Positions 38,985-50,919 of a stretch of 64,000 bases of DNA are shown piece after piece. The stretch is from Phoronis australis (lineage: Eukaryota > Phoronida > Phoronidae). Within the stretch, counting starts at the first letter, position 1, and the number at the start of each line of letters is the position of its first letter. The position numbers and the translations under genes were made by a program. The notes below the pieces were generated by a model. That model was not told where the DNA came from. It did not search any database and saw only the letters and a list, made by a program, of their open reading frames with translations. Location of the stretch: contig NMRA01000280.1 in NCBI GenBank assembly GCA_002633005.1, positions 336,029-400,028 of the forward strand, written 5' to 3'.

Positions 38985-39207
38985 TCAGAATGTGTACTTA
39001 AATATAAACAAACGCAGTGACAGTGGACAGCTTCCAAGTGTGCTCAAGACTGGATTTGCCGAAACGTCTTTGTACACACCTCTTGTCATTTGGTTTTGAA
39101 AGAACAAAGGTGGCACAAATAGATTTATTCAGGGCGTTTCATACAGTCCAACTAGATGAGAGGCTTTTTTGATCTGGTCAATTACGCCTAGAATCAGCCT
39201 AAATAAG

Positions 39208-39436
39208 CAGAGACGGATCTACTGGGGTCAGTGGGTTCAAACCCCCTCGGGAAAGGATCAGAAATAAAAATTAAAAAAATGTCACTAGGAAAACGAAATT
39301 GGCCACTAAAACCCAAAAAAAAATCTTACACGGGAGGAGGGAAACCCCCTCACGACCTTCCCTCCGCTCGGCGCTACGCGCCTCGGATTCGCGCGAATCC
39401 TAACACCCCCTTACTGAAAACGTAGATCTGCCACTG
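39208..39436. mobile_element. ~230-bp element with CAGnGnCGGATCTAC termini
   Basis: It starts CAGAGACGGATCTACTGG and ends with the inverted CGTAGATCTGCCACTG. The interior includes a GC-rich palindromic stretch (GCTCGGCGCTACGCGCC) and CCACTAAAACCC. The termini resemble the CAGTGGCGGAT family, but the interior is different. Confidence 0.65.
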
Positions 39437-39997
39437 ACACTGTACTAATGACCGTCACAGTGTACAGGCAACTTCGTTACTCCGTCTTCGGAGTCATTTT
39501 TCAGCTCTAGGATCGCAAAACGATGGAACTGACGTGCTTTCGCGATCGTTCAAAACAGCTCAAAAGCTTGCCTGTCACGTCCGTTGTGCGGATATGTGTG
39601 GTTGCCTGGACTGACTGAGTTACCACAGCGCTATCTTTTGTGAGTGATTCAAACCCTGAGTCATCAGACCTCATGTTGAATAAACGGCCGCAATACAGAA
39701 TGAAACTAGCAGAGATCTTTGAATTGAAAAAACTATGGGTTTATTACTACTGTGCTGTCTAGATATAATCTTATTAACAAATGTCGCGATAGTGCAACAC
39801 TCAGGTACTATTCAATTGAAGCTCCCGTGTTGGCCAAAAGCGCACCTGCAAAAAGTTTCACCAGATTCAGTATATTTTTGGGTGTCCAGCTGAGATACAA
39901 GTTATACCCGGCACTACTTAATTTGCGTCTCGTGTAATGCTTGCGGTGCACAGTCACAATGACATGTCTGCAGAAAGTGGTATAATTATTTCACACT

Positions 39998-40255
39998 CAT
40001 GCGAGCACCCAGGACTTGCTCGGAGGGCTCGAATGAGCCCCGGCATTTGGCGAAGTGGGCACAAAGGTCGGCCCCCGAGAGACAAAAAGTCCGAGAAAAC
40101 GGGACATAATTCCACAAAAAAGCGCAAACGTGAAATTCACAGTGGTGCTCCAGTTTTTTTTATTTATTATTTAGTCCACCCGCTCTTTCATTCGCAAAGG
40201 TCCACAACGTCAGGAATTCGAATCCCCCCTATATTGAAGGCTGGGTGCGCGCATG
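39998..40255 (-). mobile_element. ~250-bp CATGCGCGCA-ended element, copy 2
   Basis: This is the opposite orientation to the copy at 9604. The right end GGGTGCGCGCATG and left end CATGCGAGCACCCAG are inverted, and GCATTTGGCGAAGTGGGCA aligns with the first copy. The 110-codon frame across it is incidental. Confidence 0.7.
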
Positions 40256-40773
40256 ACACTGACACATAACAGGGAAAAACAAAATGTACAAACCCAGAAA
40301 AAGACAGGATATACTACATGTGGGTTGGGAACAGTTCACAGTAAATTAAAATTATACAAACCAAAAATAGAAGGCAATACATCATACATGCCCTTAAGAG
40401 AACATTGCGTAACACACGCTGGCTTACACGAAGTAAACACGGGGCTTGAGTCTACCAAACACATCACTCTGTTCTCAGAACACAAATGGTTTCTGTTTTT
40501 TTCTGAGCATTCTGTTTTTTTTTCTCCTGAGAATTATGTTTTTTCTCTGAGTATTGATGAGGTTATGCGGTATTTTTTTTAGTATACTTTACTTTAAAAA
40601 GCACCTGACATAGTTGATGTTGGGCGGTAGTTTTTCCCTGTACTGATTCAGCGGTCCAGTGATGCGTTTGGCCCTACTCATGGACATTTATTAAAATTCT
40701 TTGTTGGTGGGAACACGAAAACTAATTCTGAACTACCATTTTTTCGTGTGTTTATGTGAAATAGTAAAATAGC

Positions 40774-40777
40774 AAAA
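40774..40777 (-). terminator. Pol III terminator of the 7SL gene
   Basis: On the minus strand the 7SL RNA ends ...CCCAGTCC and is followed at once by TTTT, a minimal RNA polymerase III stop. No A-tail follows, which argues against a retroposed copy. Confidence 0.75.
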
Positions 40778-41073
40778 GGACTGGGTCCCATTTTGTTGGA
40801 CGGGCTGCTGGCAGTTGCCTATTCACTGGCGCTATCCCACTACTGCTCCACACGGGGACTTTTGCCTGCTGTGTTTCCACCCTGGGCCGGTACGTCCCTC
40901 CTTAGACAACCTGGTCACATTAGCCTCCGCCGAAGTAACCATATTGATGCCGAGCTTAGCGCGGACGCCTGATCTGCATAGTCCAACTACCAGCAGGGCT
41001 CCCGTCCTCAAACCGTCCACCAATCCCGACCTCCAAGTAGCTGGATTACAGGAGCACGCCACAACTCCCAGTC
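40775..41073 (-). ncRNA. RN7SL: 7SL / signal recognition particle RNA
   Basis: This is the scaffold RNA of the signal recognition particle, which targets ribosomes making secretory proteins to the ER. The minus strand aligns with vertebrate 7SL from end to end at about 299 nt, the usual length. Recognised blocks are CCTGTAATCCAGCTACTTGG (5' domain), CTAAGCTCGGCATCAATATGG, a GGAG loop of helix 6 (SRP19 site) near 40925-40928 and CCAGGTTGTCTAAGGAGGG. Then come CCGGCCCAGG with AGCAGG (SRP54 site of helix 8), AGTAGTGGGATAGCGCC and GTGAATAGGC. The helix 8 tip is GTG-GAAA-CAC (40871-40880), fully paired, whereas human has other bases at two of the three pairs, so pairing is kept by compensation. 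The 5' end GACTGGG pairs exactly with the 3' end CCCAGTC. Upstream CRE and TATA-like sites and a TTTT stop support an active gene. The frames overlapping it are not genes. Confidence 0.93.
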
Positions 41074-41096
41074 GAGAAAAATGTGCAATTTTAACC

Positions 41097-41104
41097 TACT
41101 TAAA
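41097..41104 (-). promoter_or_regulatory. TATA-like element of the 7SL gene
   Basis: TTTAAGTA on the minus strand lies about -24 to -31 from the inferred 7SL start at 41073, the position of the TATA-like element in other 7SL genes. The match to TATA is weak. Confidence 0.45.
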
Positions 41105-41123
41105 TGACCTTATGCTAATACTG

Positions 41124-41131
41124 TGACGTCA
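41124..41131 (-). promoter_or_regulatory. CRE/ATF site upstream of the 7SL gene
   Basis: A perfect palindromic TGACGTCA lies at -51 to -58. Human 7SL genes depend on an ATF/CRE-type site at about the same distance. An E-box CACGTG (41135-41140) and a second half-type site TACGTCA (41148-41154) lie just beyond it. Confidence 0.75.
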
Positions 41132-41159
41132 TCCCACGTGATGTAACTACGTCACGGAA

Positions 41160-42199
41160 CGTTTTAAGCTTAGGGAGAGCCTTTGACAAACCACCGCTGA
41201 AAAATCCACCAATACATGGTTTTCCACAAAAACAACGTTTTATACAGGGAGTCACTAAGTCTGCGACTAGCCTGAGCCCTGCGAAAATTTTTGATTATGT
41301 TTTCAGACGATTTTTTGTGATATCTGCCTCATTGCTACTCAACCTGCTGCTGTGTAAACTATGCACTGTAGGGCCGTGGCCACTGAGTACGGCGACCACA
41401 TACTACGCTGGGGCCCCTCGATTCTTGAAATACACACTTATTTCTACTCCTGATTCTAAAATGTGTCCATCTCAATACCAAAATCGACAAAATCATGCCC
41501 TCTTTTGATATCGAAACTGGCGAAAATCCAATGCAATTCACCGTACATGTGCACCACGAACCCCCCTCCCGCCTCCAGGCCCCCTTGGGCACCCGAGAGT
41601 CTTCCGATATATCATCGCCGCCACAGGCGTTGAAAAGTATTTCTGGCGACCTCCCTAAAACTGCCAGGCTTTAAAGTAAAAACTATTTTTGATTGGCTGA
41701 TATCCAGTTCAATTCAATGGACAGATGTAACCCTCAGACTAACACCCTATCAGCTGGGACCTTGGGGCAAACAATCGAGCAAGTCAACAAGTCTGGGTTA
41801 TAATAAAGAAAGACTTGAGGTAAAATATGTTTAAAGACTAAACACTGTTTTGTATTTCTGTCGTACCATAATCTTCTTGCGGTGTGCTTTGAGTGACCAG
41901 TGAATACAACAACATGTCCGTCAAGAGTACATTGCGTTGGCGTGCGGTGAGTAATACTACGAGAACATTGCTTCAGTACTAGTCACATTTATGACCATTA
42001 TCAGACGTTTGCTCATGCCACCTACTAAATGAACAAAATACAAGCTTTCGACGTATGCAGCAAATGGGTGTAGTAAGTCGAGTCTCTTGAAATAATTTGT
42101 CAGTTAATTTTAGTAAAAGTTACAACATGTCCTATTTGTTCAGTGCACAATTGATGAGCTCGTGAAACATTACCGTCAACACCACCATCATCATCGTCG

Positions 42200-42259
<60 letters not shown>

Positions 42260-44150
42260 CCATCATCATCATCGAAGTAAACTAATTGTCTGTTGTAGCA
42301 TTTTATTCTCGTCGTGAATTTTGTCAACGATTCGAAGCAACTAGTTAATATGATATAATTTTACTTTTAGCTTATTTATGGTTACGCACCTTTGAGAACA
42401 TTGCGTTAAGGTGAGTACAATTATAATTTATATGAGTAGAATGTCTGATGCGGTAAACTTTTGAGGTTTTCTAAAATGATTCACATTGACCCTTGACACT
42501 TTTTAATTGAATAAAAATAGACGTGATCTACACACATGGAATTTGTAGACTTGCTGTTTTTGAAGCACGTCATCGGAAATGGTATTAAATTGCGTGGCAT
42601 TGCTATCAGTGATGTGTGTTTCGATGAGTCTAGTGTATTAGCACTGAATGAACGAGTATAATATGGTGGTTGAATCGTTATTATTGTTTGGTGTTTTGGG
42701 GACGTAACCGTTTGCAGAGTACGTTATCAGGACTGTGACAGTTTGACGTGGAGACAAAACAGTGAATCGGCTGCCAATGAACCAGCAATATTTTGCCGCC
42801 TTAAGTCCCCGGGCCGTCAACACATAGCTTTACCGAACTTGCACTTGTACGACTGGACCCCAACTAGCACAGCGTCTGGCTTTATTGGCCGTATATACAT
42901 ATAACCCAGAGCAAAACAAAATGCCCACTAGCGTTGCCAGAAGTATTCAACAGAGGGTAGCATACTGTTGGCGACCGCGGGATCGAGGAGGGCCTGAAAT
43001 GAGTGGCAGCTTCTTTGCTACGGGAAAAAGGACGGGGAGAAAACGCGAAATTGAAACGAGTTTCGACTGGAGAAGGACTTACTTGCAATGAACGAGGGTG
43101 GGGCACGGCCCCGATATCCCCCAACCTGCCGTGACTACGTCAAGGGAACCATTTTATGTCTAATAATATGAACAATACACTTTGGTGTAGAATGACCAAC
43201 GAGAGTTGAGTATTACTGGCGCATTCGCCTGCGCCACATGTTGGACAACTTGGTTGTCGGAGCTCTGTATTTTCAAAAAGTGTCTTGGGAATTTAATCCT
43301 TGAGCTAAGGTCACGAAGACTTATAAAAACGGATTTGTAGACTGCCAGGTCGCCCTATCGCTAGACGGCTCGCAATCTTAACCTGCTCGTTAATTTAGTG
43401 AATCCTCACCAATAGAATTATTTTTCAAAGTGATCAACTTAATAAGCTCGTCTGAAAGTCCGAATTATTGTTTGGTTAAACAGCATGGGTTAAGTAGGCT
43501 TTTAACCCTTTATCATGTCTAAATATTTGAGGTCGAGTTTAAATTATAAGTCTAATTGAAATAACTGAGAGGAACCCGAGTCGACCTAAATGGACGTCGC
43601 GCCGAACAATGACAAGTATGAGAGAAGTGAAACTCGATAATTCGACTTGGAAACAATCTTGTCGAAATGTCAAACACTGAAACATAGTGGCATTATTTTA
43701 CTGTCAGTAGATAAGAGATTGAACGATAAATTACGATCTCCAAGACATTATGGCATCTTCTTTTAGCAGTCGCAATAACCTGTGTAATATAAAGAATCAC
43801 GGAATCCATTGGACCATTACGGGAAACGGTATTTTTGCTTCTACTTGTTAACTGACGTATTTCCAGTTCATGTAATCTTTATTGGAAAACAACATATTGG
43901 ACTAGTCAATACACAAGGATTTAAGTGTATTATTTAATTATAATTGTAGTCCCAGGTATTAACAAAGTTTTGCCATAACCTCCATTTAGGCCATCTATTT
44001 TCATATTCTGTGAATTCACGGGAGACCTAAACGCGAGATTTCTGATTGTCACACCAAGGTGTGGTTCTCACTGTGTTGAGTACTTGCTACAACCTATATG
44101 AAACGAGAGAGGGAAGCGGTCAACTTTGGTCCAAACATGCTTCGAATGCG
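41160..44150. other. 3 kb without a recognised gene
   Basis: Apart from the ATC microsatellite near 42.2 kb, I see no gene. The frame at 42885-43091 and its minus-strand shadow are arginine-rich and unrecognised. Confidence 0.4.
42184..42273 (+). repeat. ATC/CAT trinucleotide microsatellite
   Basis: About 28 ATC units, nearly perfect with a few CGTC interruptions at the left end. The minus strand reads as a poly-aspartate frame of 75 codons, which is an artefact of the repeat. Confidence 0.95.
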
Positions 44151-44159
44151 TCATTGTCC

Positions 44160-44234
44160 CATGGGCGGCACAGCACTGAAATATGTGGGGACTGTAGCCC
44201 CCCCCCCCAGCTCCCTACGGGGCGCCGGCCATGT
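44160..44234 (+). mobile_element. ~75-bp CATGGGC-ended repeat, copy 2
   Basis: It starts CATGGGCGGCACAGCACTGA, has a run of eleven or so C in the middle and ends GCGCCGGCCATG. It aligns with the reverse complement of 8718-8790. Confidence 0.55.
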
Positions 44235-44879
44235 GTCCATGGGCATCCTACTCACTTGGGATTCTTACTCAAGAGTGCAGCAATTCAGCGAACCTAACGT
44301 TTACTCGGTTCCTGACGACTTTCACTCGTTGCACGAAAAATGATGAGATCGCAGTGAAAGCTACCTTGGTATGTCGAAGCTATTACGTAAAGATGCACGT
44401 TTGAAACTAAGCTTGATCACACGGTTAGCTGAGTTTTAAGCTCTAGACTGCAGTTTCCGTTGACAAATCTGTTTCATGGTGTGCTTTATATTTCATTGTG
44501 GTTTAGTTTGTCATATTGCCCCATTTGTCAGTCCAAACAGTAGTAAAAAAGATACTGAATTCTGTAATATCTTTGCTTGTAAACTCTCATGAAACTGACT
44601 ACTGGGGACATTGACAGCGATTGCTTTGCTTCCTCTCTGTTGATATAAAGTTTAATAGTCTACTACCGATATTATGGGTAAGTACGGGTCTACGGGATCT
44701 TAAAATGTACATCAAACTTGACGCTGTTCGTCTTCGGGAAACGTACTCCGGAAAGCTTGTCACGATTGTGGAAAACCACAGCATTGAATATCTTTTGTAT
44801 TTAAAAACTGGAGAATATTGCACATTGCGTGCCAAAAAAATACCGGCATCATATCACGTAGCCTGTTTTTAAAACATCA

Positions 44880-45160
44880 GTTGTGATGCGTCAGTAACAA
44901 AAAAGTGACCACGAGTCAACAAAATGCGGTCTTTGAAGACTGATCTCAAATTAGTTTCCGCTAGGAAAGATCGGACAGTTCGTTATTGCTCGAGATGGTG
45001 CGCGGCGCATAAAGTGACCCTGCACCGTGTCAAGTCGACTTGTTGAGCAGGGTCTCAAGTGCCGGTTCTGAAACTCTGAAACCAATGACTAAAAACTGAG
45101 AATTGTTTGCTAACGGTAAAAAGTCTAAATCTCAGTTTTTTATTTTGTCGGAAGATGGGT
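44880..45160 (+). mobile_element. Family F foldback element, copy at 44.9 kb
   Basis: It contains ATCGGACAGTTCGTTATTGC (44971-44990). The right terminus GTCGGAAGATGGGTTTATTG is the inverted family end. The left terminus is degenerate. It directly abuts the hairpin element at 45170. Confidence 0.55.
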
Positions 45161-45169
45161 TTATTGGTA

Positions 45170-45281
45170 ATGGTCGTATATAACGTGCCCGAATTTTGAG
45201 AACCTTTTTGTTCCACTGAATAACGGGCATCAAATTGGTTCTCAAAATACGGGCACATTATATCCGACTATTGCCGGGTTT
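45170..45281. mobile_element. ~112-bp hairpin element, copy 2
   Basis: GTATATAACGTGCCCGAATTTTGAGAACC is mirrored by GGTTCTCAAAATACGGGCAC and ATTATATCCGACTATTGCC. The centre, CCACTGAATAACGGGCATC, is the reverse complement of the centre of copy 1 at 15867, so the two copies are inverted with respect to each other. Confidence 0.75.
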
Positions 45282-45289
45282 GTAATCGC

Positions 45290-46300
45290 TTTAAGGTTAT
45301 GTAAAACCTTATGGACAAGTCTACTTATAAAACCAAATATATAGAAGTCTCTGTAAAAGTTGACATTTTCTACAAGTAAAAAGTTTGTATAATTCAATAT
45401 TTGCCTTTATATCAATCTGTTATTGATTGGGTCACGTAACGATGTCCTTTAGTAAAATTTAGCAAAAATGGTACATTTCTGACAAAACAATGTATGCTTA
45501 CATTGATATTTGTCAACTTTTCAGCTGTGTCGTATTTAATATCAAATAGTTCTTTTCTTGATATATTTCACAGACTCGTAAAATATTATTTGCAAATGGA
45601 ATCAAGTCAAAGCCCCGACGGTTTTGAAGACGCCGAAATGAGAAATGTCTCTAATAGCTTCTCAATCTGTCGTTTAGTGCTCATAGGATAGGTCTGACAC
45701 ATAACCTCTATTTGCAAGGATAGGTCAGTGAAACTTTTCTTCGTACTCAAGTAGTGTGACCTGCCCCCTTGTGGTCGTCAACTTACCATCTGCGGTGTTA
45801 GCCGGCTGTCTGGGTTGGTGGAACCCGTAAATAAGCGATGGACAGGAAATGAAAGTTTCGGCAAAATAATGCAAAGCAAGAACAACGTCTCTCAGAATGA
45901 ACCTGTATTGTTTTTACAGCTGAAACGTGTGTTGCGAAGTCATTCACAAGCGCAATTTTGATGTCGGCCGACGTGTCGGGCAACTTCGTCTTCGCTCACA
46001 TGAAATGGGCTTTACACGTGCTCAGGTTGAACAAAAAATTTACGCAAGAGATTGTTTCCGCAAAATGGTCCCCGTGTTCAGATTTCAGTAATTATGTAAT
46101 ATCAGACTTCAATGCGCATTCCTTCAACACGAGTCATAGGTTCACAGTACGACAACATGCATAACCTCAGAATGGTATGCTACCAGCAGGAACTGGTTTG
46201 ATTTGAAATGTTTTCCAATATTGATTCTCTTCCTTGCTTGTGTAAAACAGCATTTCCAGCTTTTTACGTTTTTCAATCGATTTGAACTTAAATATCAAGG
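45290..46300. other. 1 kb without a recognised gene
   Basis: Frames at 45494-45691 and 45958-46164 are short and unrecognised. Confidence 0.4.
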
Positions 46301-46305
46301 AGTCG

Positions 46306-46614
46306 TAAATCTGTCTTCCATCACAAAACCTACTTTTGGTTTAGATCACTTACCGTTTTGAGTTAGTCCTCAAATTGTTCCGTGGTCAAATTTTAGGTGA
46401 TTTCAGGGCTCCAAAGTACTGACAGTTGGTTATTGCTTGGGACTACGCTCTATTAGTTGGCTCATCGACGGGTTATTTCGTACACCGGCACGGAATAATG
46501 AACTGCCAGTTCTTTCCAAATCCAGGAATCGCTTTTCGTATGAGTATGGAACAATGTTGAGACCAATTGTGTAGCGGCACGTGGTCTAAGTCAAAAGCAG
46601 ACAACTTCCTTGTT
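46306..46614 (+). mobile_element. Family F foldback element, copy at 46.3 kb
   Basis: The left end has CTTCCATCACAAAACCTACT then GGTTTAGATCACTTACCG. The right end, read inverted, has GGAAGTTGTCTGCTTTTGAC then TTAGACCACGTGCCG. The internal box is GACAGTTGGTTATTGCTTGG. Confidence 0.6.
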
Positions 46615-47703
46615 TGCATCACAAAAATACATTCTGGGGATTAAATTGCCTTATTTCACATATCTGCATACTTGGGATAAAACGAAAAGTCTGCAAGTTC
46701 CTTATAAAAGTTCTACCTCCTTATTTGGTACGTTTACGTGACAAACAGAGATAACCTATATCGCGTAGATAAAAACAATAAAACAAGAATGCTAGGTATT
46801 CCAATTACGTCATTCAATGAGTCTTAACGTTTGTCATTGTACGACCCTTTGTGTGATCTACCTGTGATTTCCAGGAATTACGGAGATCTAAATTATTTGT
46901 CTTTGATCACAAGCCGTGACACTAAGAATTTAATTGCAAAACAGTTTTAAAATTAGGTCTTGTAGAGAGCACGTGAGCGATGACAGTAAGCGTTTTTGTG
47001 ATTCAAAAGTATTGATTTTCAACAATACTGGTTTTTAATTAATCAGGACAATTAAGTTGTTCATTTTCAACCGCGTTAGTCACAGGTCTCGGAATGCTAA
47101 GTGAAAATCCTCAAATACTTGGGAAAAGATGTGTACAGGTTCGTCGTCATAAACAGAAAACGATAAGAGTTTGACTCGGTAAATATATTTAACCTTTGGA
47201 TGATTTTATGGTTTGCGGCATCTGCACTTGTAATTCTCAAACATTACAAAATATGATTATCTATGGATTGTTTGCAAAGGCTCTTGAAAAATAATTGTAA
47301 ATGACCGTTTTATTACCTTGTGCTATGAGCAGCGCGCAGCGGGATGCGTCCAAGTATTCTACTTAAACATCGATCACATTGTGTATAATCGACATTAACT
47401 GCAAAAAGATGTTGAAACTCTTCACTACAAGACCGCATGTCACAAACATGAAAGCCTCCTTACTGAATGGAACGTAAAAGAATTTACATTTATGACATTT
47501 TTACGAAGGGCATTTCCTCGTGGTCATATCCGATGGCTGAAAAAAATCGGTTTACATCAGATAGTGAATTGACTTTCAACGCGCCTGTTAAAGTGTTCTT
47601 AGGGATACAAAAAGTGCGAGACAAAGTTATTCTGAACACTTAGAAAAGTTAGTTCTGAAACAAAATAACTGATACTAAAATGAATGTTTGAAACGGCTAT
47701 AAA

Positions 47704-47975
47704 CCAGCGTTTCGTCCAAGAAGCGAACATTTTGATTTGGACCGATTAGGGGTTATAGATGGTCTCAACCAAACTGATTCCTTACTTATATGAGAGCAAT
47801 TTATGAGTTTGGGAAACTGACAGTTCGTTATCTGTTGATACCATGTTCGGCACATAATATGACGTGAAAAAGCCAACAAGCAATAGCGAGCAGTCACCTC
47901 TTTTGAAGTCCTGGAATCAACTTGAGACAAATTCCACAACGCTAAGTGGTCGGTGTGGTGGAAGGCGGATTTATT
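47704..47975 (+). mobile_element. Family F foldback element, copy at 47.7 kb
   Basis: The left end is CGTTTCGTCCAAGAAGCG then TTTTGATTTGGACCGATTAG. The right end, read inverted, is CCGCCTTCCACCACACCG then ACCACTTAGCG. The internal box is CTGACAGTTCGTTATCTG (47818-47835). It overlaps the 3' part of a 199-codon minus-strand frame. Confidence 0.6.
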
Positions 47976-47999
47976 TCTCCTGCCGAAAACGTCACTTGG

Positions 48000-49500
48000 T
48001 GTCGGTGTTAATTCAGTTCCTGCTGAATGCTTGCGTTCGTTACAAAATCTTAGCAACGTAAATCGGCGTATCATCTCTGGGTTCTTTTGACTTTTATGTT
48101 TAACTATTATGAATTGTATGTGATTATTGCCGTGGGACTGCTGTTTCTGATAATCCTTCTCGCTGGTTCCTTTTGCCAGCTCGCGATAATATTCCTCCGA
48201 CTTAGTTGTCGAACTCATGTCAAGAAAAGTCTCTGGTGACACGTTGACATTTGTGATTTTGCGGAAATAACTGGATGTCCAGTAAGCAGATTCCAAAGTA
48301 GAGACAGAGCGCCGACCATGAAAAAATAAACAAACAATCGCCGTTGTTATGACCTTTTTAATGTGTCATTCCCACGATGCCCCCTGGCGTGACGAGAACA
48401 AATAACGAGCTTGGCTGGTCCACTAATGTACGAGTCGCAGTCGACGACTTTTTGCAAACTCCATCTGTTGCTAAGTTTGTATTGTCGGTATAACTGATAG
48501 CTATTAGATAAAAAAAACTCTACTGCTTTTTCCATCGGCCTCTCTAATGGATGTTTTGTCTCCAAGGTTTCGCTTTAGTAAAACCCCATATCACTGCACA
48601 TGAATTGTTAAAAATTTGAGTCTGATATGCTTTGTATTAGCAATGCCGTGAAACTCGCGCGAATTTTTTCAAACCGGACCAAGAGATTTTATCCGAATGA
48701 GATGAACTTAGTCCAAATTAAACATGGCCGACTTACGCGAATTTTACTGTACCAGATTGTTAGATCGACATTTGATTTCAAACTTAGAAGACAAGAAAAC
48801 ACTTTTTAGTTTCTAAGTTCAAATATTTAAATTATAGATTAGTGTGTTTTGCGTCCCTGATTCGAAAGGGTTGTTAAGAACCTTTTGAGCAGTTAATTTA
48901 TTTCTTGTAGTTGGCTTACTAAGGAGAGTACCACTGAAAAGATCAATGGAATATACGCCATGTTTTATGCAGACTAATTTAAATATTTCGCAGTTCGCCT
49001 TGGTATTTCCGCGGCGTCAAGTGGTTCGCTAGACGACAGGCGATTATAAGCTGGATTGAGTTGAACGATGTCATTTGGTTAAATTGGATTCTGAAACTGG
49101 AATTGCTGCCCCAATACACACTGATGTTTATTAGCATTTGTGCAAACATTCAAATGGGATTATCTACTGAAGCATATCCGGATGCAGCAACCGTGATTTT
49201 TATACCTTTAAGCCACAAAGTGAAATCGCACGTAAATACAAGACGCCGACATCACACGACCATAGCATGGTCTTTCCTGGTGGTTTTCGCTTAGGTTTGT
49301 CTTGAAAATCAGCATTTATTAGCAAATTGCGTGATAGTGCTTTTTGGGGACCCAATTGGTTTTAAAGCTATCTGTTGGGAGAAGCACATGGATACTTTAT
49401 ACCTTCGACGCAAATTTGATTCTAGCAATATTCTGGGACTGAGATTCTATATGCAAAAGTTGTGCGAGGGGAGGGCACTTACATAGCTGAGATATACGAG
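48000..49500. other. 1.5 kb without a recognised gene
   Basis: This includes the 5' part of an unrecognised 199-codon minus frame (47697-48296) that I do not accept as a gene because its 3' half is repeat. Nothing else was recognised. Confidence 0.4.
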
Positions 49501-49504
49501 ACGT

Positions 49505-49667
49505 GTCCAGCGTTCGAAATACACGCTGGCCCAGTGTATCGGGGCCAGTGGATTTGGGGCCGGGCCAGTAACTTTTAAAAGTTATCTTGGCACCTGGACC
49601 AGTAAATTTTCAGACTACCTGGCTCGGTGGGCCTGCACATTTATTTGCTGAAGTTCGAACACTGGAC
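49505..49667. mobile_element. ~160-bp element with GTCCAGYGTTCGAA termini
   Basis: The left GTCCAGCGTTCGAA and right TTCGAACACTGGAC are inverted. The interior is CCAGT-rich (GGGGCCAGTGG, GGGCCAGTAAC, GGACCAGTAAA). It is MITE-like and noncoding. Confidence 0.7.
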
Positions 49668-50726
49668 GTACCGTTCGGGGATTTTTTTTCGACCAAAGTC
49701 GCAACGAAAGGATATCTTTTCCGATTTAACTCCCTTGTTAAGAGTCCACTTTATGGATTGCAACTGCACAGAAGGGTCAATTTTTGCAGCAAACTTTACA
49801 AAAGAGTTTCGTATTTTGTTGAGGTTTGTTGCGTTTAAAATAAATTTAAATGAAGGATTTTTGTGCAATGAAAAAACAACGGGGAAACATTTTGTATGGT
49901 TAGAAAGCCATTCAAAAAGGTAACGTTAGGGGGAAAATGGTCTTTGCGAAATAATGACATTCCACTGAAGATCCCGCAAGATGGGTTACTTTTAATCGAG
50001 CCTACTGTCTAAATGCTCAGGCTAATCTTTGCCAGCAGTTCAAAACTTCAACATAACGGCAGGCGTGCACTTGTTGCGCATGTGCGGATCTATTTCACTA
50101 GCTCAGTATTTTTACTTAAACACATCTGTTTCTTGTCATACGCTAATGGACTGAACTTGGGAGTTAAACAAAAATAACTATAGTGTGCTTTGGCACAACT
50201 GTGTCAGTTTAGTCTGAGCTATTGTTGTGAATCGTCGCCTTATTGATGCGTAAATCGAAGCTGCTCAAGACTAAAGGACTATTCAAATTTTCATAAGGTT
50301 TGTAAACGTCTAACAACGATAGGCTAATTATTATTCATAGAAAACTGTCGCGATGGACAGTTCCTAATTGTGTGCAATTATGTCATGTTGTTAAGGAAAT
50401 TGTATCTAGTTATATTCGAAACGATGTCCAAATAAACAGCATCCGGTAAAACCGGTAAGTATATGTGCTTATGTGTATATCTTTCTGGGTACATGGAAGA
50501 CAATGTCAGTATGTTAAATTAAATTGTGGTTTTTGTTGCGGTTGCGTGTCCTTATTCTACTTCGAAGGTCGTTAGTTTGTATCGAAGTCGGGGATGAGTT
50601 CTCGCGAGACTTTACCTTTGTTTAATGTTCGTCGGCATATCGGTTATGGACAGAGAGCATTGCAGACCGAACATGCAGAATTTCTTCAACACGACCCAAA
50701 GTACTTGGTAACGAGATCCTTAATTA

Positions 50727-50917
50727 AAGCGGCATTACACTCGTGCCTTCTGTCAAAAAAGCTTTGATTTAGACCTCTTTCCGTCATAAAATTGTTTTGT
50801 CTTGTTCCTTGCTCAGTGATCTCTGGGCTCGGTAGGACTGACATTTCGTTATTTCTTGAAGTCAATCTAAAAAAAAATAAAGTCACGTTGATTTTGCGAT
50901 GGAAGGTGGGTATAGTA
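50727..50917 (+). mobile_element. Family F foldback element, short copy at 50.7 kb
   Basis: The left end is GTGCCTTCTGTCAAAAAAGC then TTTGATTTAGACC. The right end, read inverted, is ACCCACCTTCCATCGCAAAA. The internal box GACTGACATTTCGTTATTTC lies at 50837-50856. At ~190 bp the copy is internally shortened. Confidence 0.6.
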
Positions 50918-50919
50918 AC

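Noticed and set aside
39937-40269. 110-codon plus frame
   Set aside because: Most of it lies across the CATGCGCGCA-ended element at 39998-40255.
40815-41126. 103-codon plus frame and a 76-codon minus frame
   Set aside because: Both lie on the 7SL RNA gene, whose length and structure explain the sequence.
42100-42327. Aspartate-rich minus-strand frame
   Set aside because: It is produced by the ATC microsatellite.
47697-48296. 199-codon minus-strand open frame
   Set aside because: Its 3' half lies inside a family F foldback element, and the protein has no recognised domain or repeated hydrophobic pattern.
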